DNA of 64,000 bases, taken from NCBI GenBank assembly GCA_013396635.1, contig WBMW01005313.1, positions 1,119,996-1,183,995 of the forward strand, written 5' to 3'. Shown piece after piece: positions 38,801 through 50,985 of this stretch. The notes under the pieces are model-generated. The model did not search any database and was not told the DNA's origin. It was given only the letters and a program-made list of their open reading frames with translations. Position numbers and translations under genes: made by a program. Source of the stretch: Penelope pileata. Its lineage: Eukaryota > Chordata > Aves > Galliformes > Cracidae. How positions within the stretch are numbered: the first letter of the stretch is position 1; each line of letters begins with the position of its first letter.

Positions 38801-41800
38801 TATTAATAGCCTTCTATGTCTTAAAAGTTTCTTTTTCTTGTGTGGAGAAAAAATCATTTGCCTTTTAATGGGGTGTCAGATTTGTTTTCCAAACCTTCTA
38901 AAAGGTTATCGTTGTTACATATGGACAAGTGCTTTTTTCAGAATCAATGTAAACTCTGTTACCAGGGTAATTTACTGCAGTCCCCTGGTAGCTGTACGGA
39001 AAACTTAATTTCACCATTTTGCAAAGTGGAGGGGTGGGACTCTTTCCTTGTGGTTAACTATTTTCACATGGAGTGAAAAGAAAATGCATGCTTCTAGCAC
39101 ATACTAAATAACTGATGGTCTCTTACCCTCTGTTTGAGTTCAGGGCACACTGGCAGTCTGGTAGGATTCATGGCATAGAAGGATGACTGAACCAATTAGA
39201 TAAACCATAAAATGTTTTGGCAATTAACTCCCAACTAACAAAAGAATCAGGCTAATGCTAACAGTGGATAATAAATGCTTGTTATATTTCCATCCATTAC
39301 GTTGCCTGCCCCCACCCTCCCTCCTGCAGCCTCTCCGTATATGAGCCACATTTTTGATGACAGAGAAGCCTGTACTGAGGGAAGAATATTATATGAAAGA
39401 TCCGGAGGTGTCAGGTTTGAGTCTGTCTTGCAGTTTCAGTTAAGAAATGACATGAGACACCAGCAAATATCAAATTCAGACTTGTGCATTTAATTAGAGT
39501 TTGCGTTAGCAGCTGCAGTACTTTATTTTGAAAAAGGCAATAACAGTGTTTTTCCTCTAACACTACTTAGAGACAAAACAAAACAAGAGAGAAACCACTA
39601 GGAACTACTAATGACCTGAACAACTTTTTAATGTTAAATTAATTTCTTTTTATTAGTAATTTCTAATACCTTGTTTAATTACCTAATGCATTTGGAGATG
39701 CTGGCTACATCTGTACTGCCCAGTGAAGAGTAGGTTTTACAACAAGCACTAGATCTTCAAGCACAGTGATCTGTGATCTTCATGCCCACACAGGTACTGT
39801 TCACCTGATTGAAGACTGCTTGCCATGTTTACGCTGTGCTTAAGAGGAAGCAAGCTGATGATTGCTGCTGAACAAGCCTGATGCATGGAAGACTCTAGAC
39901 TTCCTGAATTCTGTAGCTTCCACTTATTTGCCACTGGGTAGGGACATGAAGTTCAGGGCTCTTTCTGCATCTCAGTAAGAAAAGTCTGAAAACAAATGAT
40001 GTAGTAAAAGCTATTTTCCTAAGACAGTATGAGAAAAGGGATTATATATAGTGAATATATCTTATGTCCCTTCAGATGCTGGCAATCTTGTGTTCATGCA
40101 GCATCAATGGATCCTGGATGGATTTTCCCATGATATGCTGTGCAGATCCCATTCATGGAGAGGCTCCTCCTTCCTCCCATACTGTGATGTTTCTGGAACA
40201 AATGAAACCAAATGTCTTCTCCTGAGAGTCAGGAATATGTCATAACACCCACCAGCATACAACACAGGCCAGCACAGAGCACTGCAGCAGATTCCCTTAC
40301 AGCAGGTGCTCCAGCTAACAGATGGGCTTCACAAGCCCTAGGTACAAGGCTCAGTAAAACAGACATAGCTTGCTGATGATCACAAGCTCCTCAAATACAA
40401 TGTCTTCAATAAGGCTCCCAATACAGCACTAAATTACTGAATCTGTTCAGTGTGTCCGTCTCCAAAAATCTCTGCAATGTAGGCTGAATCACTCTCTTAA
40501 CATTAGCTTGGGAATGTATAAAACCCAAACTCTAAATTCACTGACTCGAGCAAAAAGATCACTTGTCATTTAACAAACCAAAGTTTCTAGTCCTCCAAGT
40601 GCAAAGTCAAATCCATGAGACAAAAATCTCAATGATATTATTTTGAAAGACCAGTACTTTTAATCCACTCAATATTACTACCACTTCTTTTGTCACACTG
40701 TGGCAGTCACACAACGTGAAATTTTTTGCTCAGATTAGCACTTGGCAGAGTTACAAGATCTGAAAATGAGGTCTTATAATGGGAAGTATTCAATAACTAT
40801 AACTCATTAAGCACGTCTATATACATAAGCTCAAAAATATAGTTGTAAAGGCAGGAAAACTCTCCTCTAATACAGCACCATTTTTCTGTGTGATTCTACT
40901 TTTTATCAGAGGTTATCCTGGGGTAATGATGTCCTAAGAAGGTCAAGTGATCCACTCAAGGTCAAGGACTGGCAGTCAGTGACCAAGCCACTACCGTAGC
41001 CCATGGAAGTTCCTGGCTTCAAGAGAAGTACAAGACAAGTGACACTAAGGTACATCTTCTCTCTGTTTCCATTATGTTTCTAATCTCTCTTCACTACAGT
41101 AATGAATGATAATGAGTTGCAATCTTTTCTCTGGGTTGTTCTTGCCACTGCATCGGTGACACTCATTGTTACAATAATAAGTGGAGAAAAAAATTGTGCT
41201 AAGTGATATTATGAATAAATAAACCTAAACAATTTACTAAAAGAACAATGGCTGCAATAACTAGTAAAAAAGGACAGTCTTACTTAATACGTCCATATCA
41301 GACAGGTCACTCTCTCCTTTATCTGAATTTGAAAATACTGGGAAAAAATGGACATGATTCAGTAACAGGTACTTATGTGAGTGAATGCAAGGATGGACAA
41401 GGATAGATACACAATTGACCTGATGATATTTACTATGCAAAAAGCAACTCACTGCACCCTTTATGCAATTGCATTTTGGGACTAGTGAGTATTAAGCATT
41501 TCAGACTCACAGGGAAACAATTTAAAAAAACGCTTAGTGGTAATTCAGGTCATAGTTTTCAAGAGCTCAGCACTTGACAAAGCATCTTCAGAGGACAACA
41601 GATTTTCAGCCCCGCTCTGTACTTGCTAGCTCCCACCAGGCACACCGTGCTTTGTGGAAGATGTTGGGTGCCGCCTTCTTTGCCAGTCTGTTTCCTATGA
41701 AGTGCTCATTGCCTGAGCAGGAAATAGAAAAGAGCCTTCAGCTGCTCCTCTCTCCTTCACATAGCCCTTCTCTTCCTCCCCTGATACAACACCTGCACCT

Positions 41801-44180
41801 CAGGCATACCTCCAACTTGAAATAAATAGAAGTTCTGAGCTGGGGGTGGGAAATACCAAGGCAGAAGAGTATGGGATAGGGATAACTTTGGGCAAGGGTG
41901 GATAAAGACTGCAATATTTATCCCCCTTGGTGCTAGTCTTGGAGCAGGTCCCATCTGTGTGTGCTCATAACAGTATTAGCAAAGTTGGCAGCTGGTGAAA
42001 ATTCAATAGCAATGGAATCCTTTGTGTATTTTAGCATGAGAATATTCCATATGTTTGATGTTATCCCCTTAACCATCTTATGCAACATCCAGGATCTTGC
42101 TTTTCCCTGATCAACTGAAATACAGAAAGATTGTCTTTTTAGTTGTTGCTGCTAGCTGTAAATACGTGCGTGCACACTCAAGTATGTTCAGTTCACTATA
42201 ATCATTTTACATTGTATTCAGTTAATTTTTTTCAATCTTCAAATCATGATTTCCATTGCCATCATTCTTCTAACATTTTATTTTGGAAATTCTGCCAGCA
42301 ATTTCCTTTCCATTTAAAATTATCTCTTAATTCCTAAAAAGACAGAAATGAAACTCCATTCATAATCTTAACAAGTCCTGAAGGGAATTATGACTCTAAC
42401 TGGGTTGTTAGAAGATGTGGGTTTAAAGGAAAAGAGTAGCCAAGAGATCAGGTGTAGAAGAGCCTCTGTTCTCTGTAAACCTTGGATCCCCCAGATCCCC
42501 CACTGCTGCATGGTAAAGGGCAACCTGTGTTTTGTGTTCAGTCCTCTGTTCTATGTTGTGGCTAAATCCCTCCTCTTCCTAAAACGTGAAGTAATCAATT
42601 TATTATTTTTTTACAGCTCTAGCACATATTTTACAATGACTTAGGTTGAGCTGTTGTATTGGTTCTTTGTGTGAATTGCCATTTCTGCTGGAGAAGAGAG
42701 GGAGAGAAGTTATACTAAAATGGTATTTTTTATATTTAGCTATTAGGGTTTCCCAGGTCTCTTTTCACATCAGTTAGAAAGCTTACTACCTGTTTGAAAG
42801 AATCATTTATAACAGTAAGTATTTTTCTCTTCTCATTTGTATTAAAAGATAGATTTAAAATGGTTGTGAGATATTTAACCTCCAGTTTGATAAAGATTAG
42901 GTTATGAAACAGGATATTTCAGTGGCCCACTGAGGTAAATAAAGTTAGCACTTCTAGTTTAAAGCATGCTGAAGGCTTTGAAACACCATGCTCTCTCTTT
43001 ATCCATCCATGTGTTATGAAGATTTAGTGATCAAATGTTTTTGCTATCTGGCTACTAGCTTTCATGAAATTCATTACAAAAGCACAGATGATGGTTTTGG
43101 TGGTGCCTGTAGCACCCTCCACCAAAGAAACAAGGATGGAGAACTGCGATCACTATAAAGAAAACCACAGTGAGAACGAAATTGCTGTTCTCCACAGCTG
43201 TAATATTTATATTTGTACTGCTGTGTGATGCTGATCTGCCATACTGTGTGTTTCCAACTGACTAGAAAAAGAACACCATAGTTTCTTTCATGAAAGGCAC
43301 TTGCTCCTCTTACCATAATAAGCAGCAATCATAGCTGACTAAATAATCCATTTGCTGAGCTTATATTGTTTTTGTAGATAACCTGTAAGCAATTTTTGAT
43401 TTTCTTGAAGATATTTGTTATTCTAAACAGTCTAATGTTACCCAGAAATACTTTTGGTTCTATAGATTTGTTTTGAGTATTTGATGCACGAAACTGGACC
43501 TTTGCTGGTTAATTTATCAGCTACATCACACAATATTGTCTCTGTTTCTATCTGGATTGAGCATAATTCTTCAAATGGTGTATCTGCTGGGAATTCAGTG
43601 TTTCTGAATTCACAATTTGTATTCTATGAGTATACTGTAGTATTCACTTAACATTCATTCTCCATGAATGTTTCATGTACCTTGTACTGGCTAACAACAT
43701 GAAGAGACTTGTGTTTCCAAAACTCTTCTTGTGGTGTATTAGGGGAATTTACAAACCTGTTTTGACTACACTTCACTAGCAGTATGCAAACAGATTTTTT
43801 CAGATCTCCTCCAAATTCTTCTCTTGAAACCTCTACTGCTTCTGCCACAGTACTCCGTAATGCTGCTTTCAAAATTTGTATTTAAGCTGGGAAGTCTTAA
43901 GGTTAATGCAAAAAGAACCCCCCCAGAACTCCTGAGTAGTGTTTCGTCTAAGCCCAGATTCCCTACTATTTTGGGAGGTGTTGGGCCAGCTAGAGTCAGC
44001 AGTTATGAGATTACTTATTTATTCTAGAGAAATGTTGTGAGAGAAATAAGCCATCCAATTTTATGAGAAACCCACGTCTAGGGCCTCTGCAGATAGCTGG
44101 AGGATTCTTCTGCTTTTCTTCCAGAATACTGGGCACGCTCTCTTTGTTTTTTCATGCAATTATTAGGAGCTTTGAAATGA
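35833..44180. other. Long unique AT-rich stretch, no gene recognised
   Basis: Over 8 kb with no recognised transposon. A/T runs lie near 36212-36245. A 9-bp GC-rich hairpin lies at 38028-38051. All open frames are below 95 codons and without known domains. Confidence 0.6.
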
Positions 44181-44709
44181 TCAAATCCCTCTGTCTGTCC
44201 ACATCTCTGTAAGATTCATTCCCACATTTTTGCCTCTTTTCCCTTCTACCTCATGCAGGAGCTCTACCCTTCCTGTGGTCACACTGATACACATGGTTTG
44301 AGAAGGGCAGCTTCCCTCCCTGACTAAACTGGAGCAGCAACAGTTGCTGGATTTCCATCTGGCAGTGCTGGAGGTGGCTGCCCCTTGCCCTCCCTCCCCA
44401 CCAGCTCTTGGTGGCTGGCCAGTGCCTGGAGGTGCTGCACATCTGTGGGGAAGATGCAGCCTGGGCCGCCTCCCTATCTGCATCCCAGGACTCCCAGCAC
44501 TGGATTTCAACTATATGGTGGGGAAAAGGATGTTCAGAACTTTGGCTTTCCAAAAGGATGTCTTCGATGGGGTTGTCATCAGCCATCTGAGACAGTCCTT
44601 CTGGGAATGTCACCAGAGTTTGACAGTTTGGCAGTTGCGTAGTCGCTGAGGTACCTGTGGAAGTGCTATATGAGGAAATGAGTAATTGTAATGCCCATGT
44701 TGCTTCCAA
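44181..44709 (-). other. GC-rich patch with a 152-codon minus frame, unidentified
   Basis: The minus strand is open from 44709 to 44251 (152 codons) and in a second frame from 44510 to 44181, while the plus strand is open from 44344 to 44649 (101 codons). The minus product includes SQMADDNPIEDILLESQSSE and later a Leu/Gln-rich stretch EIQQLLLLQFSQ. Acidic then Leu/Gln-rich composition could come from a decayed host or transposon gene, but I recognise no family and see no splice sites. Being open on both strands is typical of GC-rich DNA by chance. Confidence 0.25.
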
Positions 44710-46801
44710 ATTGTAATCGTGATATAATTGCTTGTAAAGAGAATTTCAATACTGTTGCAAATTGCTCATTTTTAGGGAAGCCTGGCTGATGCAGAAATCC
44801 TAAATCACAGTGTTTTCTTCCTGCTTGATGCTAATTTGGGCCAGTTCCAGCCAACCGAGTTCTTTTTCCATTGTGTCATTTAATTACACATTTGCCCACG
44901 CTTCACAGCTAGTAAGAGCCTTAATATACAGCCTCTTAATCTAATACTGATCTATTAAAAACTACACTCAGTATTTTAAAGTGTTAGACAACAGATGGAA
45001 TTGACAGTTTTAATAGGTAGCAACTAACATCATCTCCCAATCTACACCTCTGTATTGGATTTCAAGCAACTGATATCACTGTGGACATGTGCAGATATGG
45101 GGTTTGCATTTAAAGTCAGAAATTCAATCAATAGCTTGTCTCTCAACAGAGCTTACTAGATTATATCGGTTAGAAGTGACCATCTGGCCTAATCTTGGGA
45201 GTTCTGAGATATCATGTAGATCTTTTTCACTAATGTCATTTTTATTTGGTTAACATTAATAAACTGTAGCAAACATTGCAAATCTTGCACTCTGAAGCTG
45301 TAACTCAATTTTTGCCTTTTACATGAGGCAAGTCAAACATCTGTTTCTCTAGAGGGAGCGTGTGCAGGAGTAAGCAAGAGAAAGCTGCAGTTGCTCTGAA
45401 GATTTTACTGTCTTTCCAGGTGCTGTGAAATGATGGAAAGTGGCAGTCTTTTTTATTTTCTAAAAGAAAAAGTGGTACTACAAGGTATCCAACAACTAAT
45501 GTGATTATTTCTGTGAATACAAAGTATGGAGAGAAATATGTAGATAGTATTCTAGGGGTTAATGTTTCAGAGTATTCTATGACTACAATAAAAGAAGAAT
45601 GTACATTACATATTCATCTACCAGATTTATGCTACAAATAAAGTCTAACTTTTAATCTGGTACAGTCAATATATATCACAAATCTGTGATCAGAAACGTA
45701 ACTCTGTCACAGCCAGAGCATATATACTCTGAGACGCCTTTTTATAATTCCACAAGAACATTCTTTCTACTTGTGCTTTTTCACCATTCAAAATTTCATT
45801 TCAAACTGTGTTTTGTGTTTGGCTGTACACAAGTTCTATTAGAAGTTCAGAATGCTCTGCTCATAACATGGAAAATTAAGGTCATTGTCCCAGGTCTAAT
45901 TATAACTTTGTACAAAGAAGCAGTACAACAGTAATTCAACTTTCAAATTAATTTCATTAGATTTTGATCTTGCAAAATAAAAATCAGAAGTGATGTAGAA
46001 AATTATCTGAAGCAATTGGAACTCCTGAAATTCTGGAGATAACTCTTTCTGGATTCTACCAATTTCTAATCAATTGTAATTTTTAAAATTTCAAGCAACA
46101 AAGGAGTCCATTATGAAAAGCCACAGGTTTGGGAGGCGGGGGAGTGAGAGAAGTGGCATTCTGCGGTTCTGTTGCAAGCTGCAGGGGACAGGGACTGAAC
46201 GAGAAATGTGCCTCATCCTCCTGCCCTTGGTACCCAGAACTGTGAGAAAATGGGCAAGACATTTCAGCTCCATTTGTCCTCATTTCTTCGCCCAAAAATG
46301 GTGAGAGGGATGGTTACCTGCCTTTATTTTAAGGCATTAATTTCTAGCATTAAGTGCATTGTAAAGAGTCAAGCTGTGTTACAGCTGCTAAGTGTTCCAC
46401 TTACAAAAGGAAAGGAGATAAATTTGACATCACATAGCCCCACCCTACTCCCCACAAAACAAAATCTGGAATACAGGAAAGACCCTTATAGCCTCAAAAA
46501 AAGAAGAAAGGATTGAATTTTAGTGATGTTATTGTTAATATATATATATGTATATTTATATATTTTTCCCAGACAGTATTTTATTTTCATAGTTTATTTC
46601 CCTGTTTTGTGGTGAAAGCTGAAATAGATTTCAGTTCTTAATTTCTTTTTTCGTCGGCCCTCCCCCATAGAATTCTTATTCAAAGTATGTAAAAAAGATT
46701 GTTTCTTTCAAAATACATCACAGGCAATGCTACCATTTTTCAGCCAGATCTAGCAAGGGAATGGTATTTTGCATAGGAAAGAGTCTGCAAACTTGTCTTC
46801 G
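44710..46801. other. Unique AT-rich DNA, no gene recognised
   Basis: No interspersed repeat recognised. A (TA)n microsatellite lies near 46538-46565. Overlapping short frames near 46083-46516 occur on both strands, without domains. Confidence 0.6.
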
Positions 46802-46842
46802 TTTTTTTTTTTTTTATTATTATTTATTTATTTATTTATTTT
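46802..46842 (+). repeat. Poly-T followed by (TTTA)n
   Basis: A run of 14 T is followed by TTA and TTTA units. On the minus strand this reads as a TAAA-rich stretch ending in poly-A, which could be a retroposed tail, but no retrocopy is recognisable beside it. Confidence 0.85.
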
Positions 46843-49140
46843 GCTACCTGTGAATTCAGCAGAACCCTGAAATTGTCACTGGCCAGCTCTGTTCTTGCAC
46901 AAAGATGAAAATTTTGCAATATTTGTTTACAAGAGAAAACTAAATACCTTTGCTGGAGGAAAACCCCTGCATTTATCCAGTGCTGGTCGTTTATTGACCG
47001 GTAGCAGAACATAGCTAATGGATTCTTCCATGTTAGCCCGTTATGCATATATAGTGTATTTTTTAACTTTGTGTTTCTCACTGTAGTTAATAAATCAGAA
47101 TGCAGATGAGAGATTCATGGTTAATTTTCAGTAGCTAGTGCAGCATGTCTCAGCCTATAAAGTCCTGGAAGTCTTCGGCTGTGAATTCCTTGATACTGAC
47201 AAGCCAAACAGCTTAGAAATTATAATTATAAGTTACAAGTGTCTTAAGGGTTGTTCTTCTGACATAAAACTAATTTCATGTTTTTATTCATAATGTGAAA
47301 GAGACGAGAGGATAGGGCCTTATTTAGATTGAGCTCCCAGAGATATCACAGGCACTGTGTCCTGATCATAATGGGAAGAGATCACTTACTTCATTCCTTG
47401 TATCTAGTTGATTCTTCATGTGCGATTTTTTTTTTTTTTGACAATCAGGCTAACGAAAAGAGGGATTTATTTTACTTTTCATCCCAGCTTCTTTCATAGG
47501 CAGACATCCATTGGCGCCTGTTTTTTTTTCCCCTAATCAGTGTGTCGGGATCCTTGTGAGCTGGTTCCAGCTTGAAACCTCCTTTTACACAAGCAGGCCC
47601 TTATACACACCAGTGAATGTACCTTATACACATCTTTACCATTTGCTTTGAGCACACAATTCTCCGAGTAGAGACCTGGAAAGGAGCCAAGGATAAAGTG
47701 ATTTCAGAGGGTGAGGACAGTCCCCACAGGAAAGATGAAATTCTGAAGGGGACAAGTGACTATCCAAAACTCCCCCAGGGCTTCAAAGTCTGGGAGTGCT
47801 GAGCGTGTGCTGGCGCCCTGAGGTCCATGAGAGCTCTGCTGCTGAAGCCAGCACCAGACACATCTTGGTGCACCTGCTGGCACTGCCAACAACTCGGGGG
47901 CCCAGACAGAACGCCAGCATGAACATGGGGCCACAGTTTGTTGATTCCACAAACCTGCAACTATGTACAGGTGAACACAGCAAGAAATATGGAGGGAGGC
48001 AGCCCAAGGGGTCAAAGAAAATAGCGAGTGAGAGAACAGGTTTCCATTTTCTAGCTGAGCTCTATCAACCTTTCCTATTTCAGAAAGAGGATTTGGCTCA
48101 TGTTTGCTGCTGGGAATTAAGAGTCACTCTGCTCTGATTGTTGAGTTGTGCTGGCCTCCAAATGTTTAATTAAGCTACTATAGTTTCATTGTCAATTTTG
48201 CACATGTAACCGAGGATTTGCATTCCTTACAGCATAAATAATTCCCACATGGAATTGCAGTGTCAACATTGACAAATTCAGACATTGACCAGGTAATACA
48301 ATTTTAGCCAGGAAAGGCGAAGCTCCTTACATCTCATTCAGAAAACTCCATGCTTCTACAACTGTTGGACACAGCCAGGTGCTATTTTGGAGACATTTGA
48401 AGTAGGAACTGTCTCAACTAGTTTTAATCATCTACAGCAGGGGTGCTGAGTCTAACCAGGTATCCTAGGCTTCCTTTATAGACCACAGAAGTTGAAAGAC
48501 TCTTCTGGGAGGTGATTAATTTCTCCTGTCATTGTTATCTGCCTTTAAAAGGAGTAATTCACCTTCTGGTGGTTTCTTTTCTCCGTTTACAGGCTGTGTC
48601 CAGGGTACATGCTGGACGTGTAAGCTGCCGGATGTGTAAACAGACATGACACCACAGGCTATGGCTGGAATATTTGCTTTTACTACAGTTGCTATTATAA
48701 CAGCTTAGTCTTTGTCAATGGCCTCAAGCCCTTGCTGCACTTATACTCCAGTCTATTAATTTACAATGCCTGAGATGTGTCCTATCACTTTTCAGTAAAA
48801 ATATGGACACAGGAGCAATATTAGTAATCAATCCTGGAAGGAATCATCATTGTCATCAGTATTTTAGAGATGCAGTTGCAAATGTTGTATTTTCTCTGGC
48901 ATTTCTTTTTTTCCCCTGCTTTCTAAATGTGCCCTTGCCACCAGATCCACAAGAAAATATTTGCAAATGGAAATAATTTTGTTGTGACCTGGTCTTTCTT
49001 TAAAAAAGTCATTAAATCTCATATCCTGTTCTCCGAGATTGGTAAATTAATTGAAAGCTACATTTTGACTGATTTTTTAGGGTTTCAGATGTGGTTTATT
49101 ACTAAATGTCTCAAAAAAATATCTGCTTTCTGGATATAAG
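46843..49140. promoter_or_regulatory. Candidate cluster of conserved non-coding sequence
   Basis: About 2.3 kb with no transposon, dense in complex motifs and largely closed in all frames apart from a GC-richer part at 47750-48030. Examples are a GGTC-GTTTATT-GACC inverted repeat at 46985-46999, 'gtgtcgggatccttgtgagc' near 47540, and 'acatgtaaccgaggatttgc' near 48202. A T-run lies at 47426-47439. The texture resembles developmental enhancer clusters in vertebrate gene deserts. Conservation was not measured. A 113-codon plus frame (47796-48137) and a 103-codon minus frame overlap and neither is recognised. Confidence 0.22.
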
Positions 49141-50799
49141 GCAGGAGACTAACCTAAATGCCAATGGATCCTTGTGTAAGAAAAAGGCTAAGAAATGAGG
49201 GGTCACAGAGAAAATATTTTCTTTTCCTCCATTCCTCCTCAAATGTAATTTCACAAGGCTAGGACTGAAATAAATGAACAGCAAAGAGGATTTATGTACA
49301 TGTTGCCTTTCTTTTTCTATGAGAGATTAGTGGGAAATTTCATTTTTCATAGTCAGTTGTCACATTTATATAGCCCTAATCTACCTGAAAATTTGAGTTC
49401 TTTCTCTGTATCTCCATCAACTTGGAATAACAAGTTGAAGAATCTCATCTGAGCTTCTGCCTTCAATCAAGATTAATTAAAGGGGACCTCTGGACGTGTA
49501 TTTTTCTGACATAAGCTCTATACAGAGAATCAGATAAATGTATGAAGTTATTTACAGCATTTACTTCATGTGGTACTGAAGCAAAACATGAAAGAACTAG
49601 ATGTTATGTCCTATTTCTGTCACTGACTGCCTGTGCAGGCTTGGGATATTTGTTCCACCTCTGGCTACAGCTGACAGTGGATTAGCCACTGTCCTAAACT
49701 CACCTTGCGCCTTGTGTTTGAATGTAGATGTTTTGAAAGCTCCATGCTGGGGCTCATTCCAAATCCAGTCGGTGGTTATAACAGAGAAGATGAAACTTGG
49801 TTATCTTGGGCATTGAGTGGGACACTGAGTGGTCTGAGCTCTACTAGGCCATCTTCTGCAGGTGTCCTGCAGATAGCAACAGGCATGTGCATAGATGAGC
49901 CAGAGGCCAGGCTTTACATTTCAGTTAAGCCAGAGCAGTGCAAATGTGAGTTTTCACCTCTTGCTAGCACATCTACATCTACATCACATACACGATCTCT
50001 TTGGGGAGTGGGTGCCATTTCTTGTTATCCCTTTTTACAGTGCAAAATACATAATATTAATAATTGTATATTACATAATTATAATTACTCATAGCAACTA
50101 TAATGATAGTAATAGTTTACTTTTTGCACCATCTTTGATTGTCTCTTTCTGTGTTGCCTTTCACTTTCTCTTTTATTTTTCCATTCAATTTTTGCTGTGT
50201 TTTACTTGTGAATGCTGCTTGGATTAGACTGTGAAACACATCTTGCTTGGCTGAGACAGGCTGTGGATGACAAATATCAAAGAAAAACAACTTGTAGCTG
50301 CTGGAAAATGCTCTACAATCTTTGCATTTGTAAAGAGAAAACCCTAGAAGTTTATGTAATAAAAAGTATTTCAAGATATTCAAGAAATAGGTTTGTGTAA
50401 GGGAAATGCAATTCAAGTGTAGGATAGGTTTGCAAGGTGAGATTTCTTTGTTCCTTACATAGAAAGACCACTTGCAGGATAGTTATTCTCAGTTCAGATT
50501 AAGTTTTACTAAAAGAATCTTTCTTTGATATTCCTAACTGTTGGTCCTTTCTTATTTTCATTAGCACATCTGGAACGTCTTCTTAACAATAACAGGTGAA
50601 AAATCTCTGGGAATGTTATGCTGATCCCCATCTCCTTGAAGAATATCCTTCCTAAATATTAAATATTTATCCTTCTTATTTGCATTCTGAAAGAGAGAAA
50701 CGTTAAATTTGTTCCAAAGAAAGTGTGCAGAACTGATGGACAACATTAATTCCATGTAATTATATTCATGATTTACATTATTCTGCAGTAACAAAGATT
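49141..50799. other. Unique AT-rich DNA, no gene recognised
   Basis: No recognised repeat. Plus frames of 129 codons (49705-50094) and 110 codons (49895-50227) overlap each other in different phases, and neither shows a known domain. Confidence 0.6.
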
Positions 50800-50985
50800 T
50801 GAAGAAAAAATGGAGAGGAAGGAGAAGAGAAAGAAGAACACAAATAACTGCATTGGGTGGAGAGGGGCAGTTGGGGTGGAAAAGTGTTACAAGAGGGGAA
50901 ACTGGAATAGAAAATCTGAGGAAAGGGTAGGAAGGAGCTGGGAGATGAGGAAGAAAGGAAAAGAGAGGACACAAAGGGATGATAT
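50800..50985 (+). repeat. Purine-rich low-complexity tract
   Basis: Nearly 190 bp with a strong excess of A and G on the plus strand, interrupted around 50840-50860. The 169-codon minus-strand frame across it is an artefact of the pyrimidine-rich complement, which avoids stops. Confidence 0.75.

Noticed and set aside
46802..46842. Reverse poly-A tail of a processed pseudogene on the minus strand
   Set aside because: No gene-like sequence or target-site duplication could be recognised next to it, so it is listed only as a simple repeat.
47796..48137. 113-codon plus frame in the GC-richer part of the 46.8-49 kb block
   Set aside because: It overlaps minus frames of 103, 66 and 74 codons, with no known domain and no clear splice sites; not enough to call an exon.
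49705..50227. 129- and 110-codon plus frames
   Set aside because: They overlap each other in different phases and carry no domain; chance open frames.
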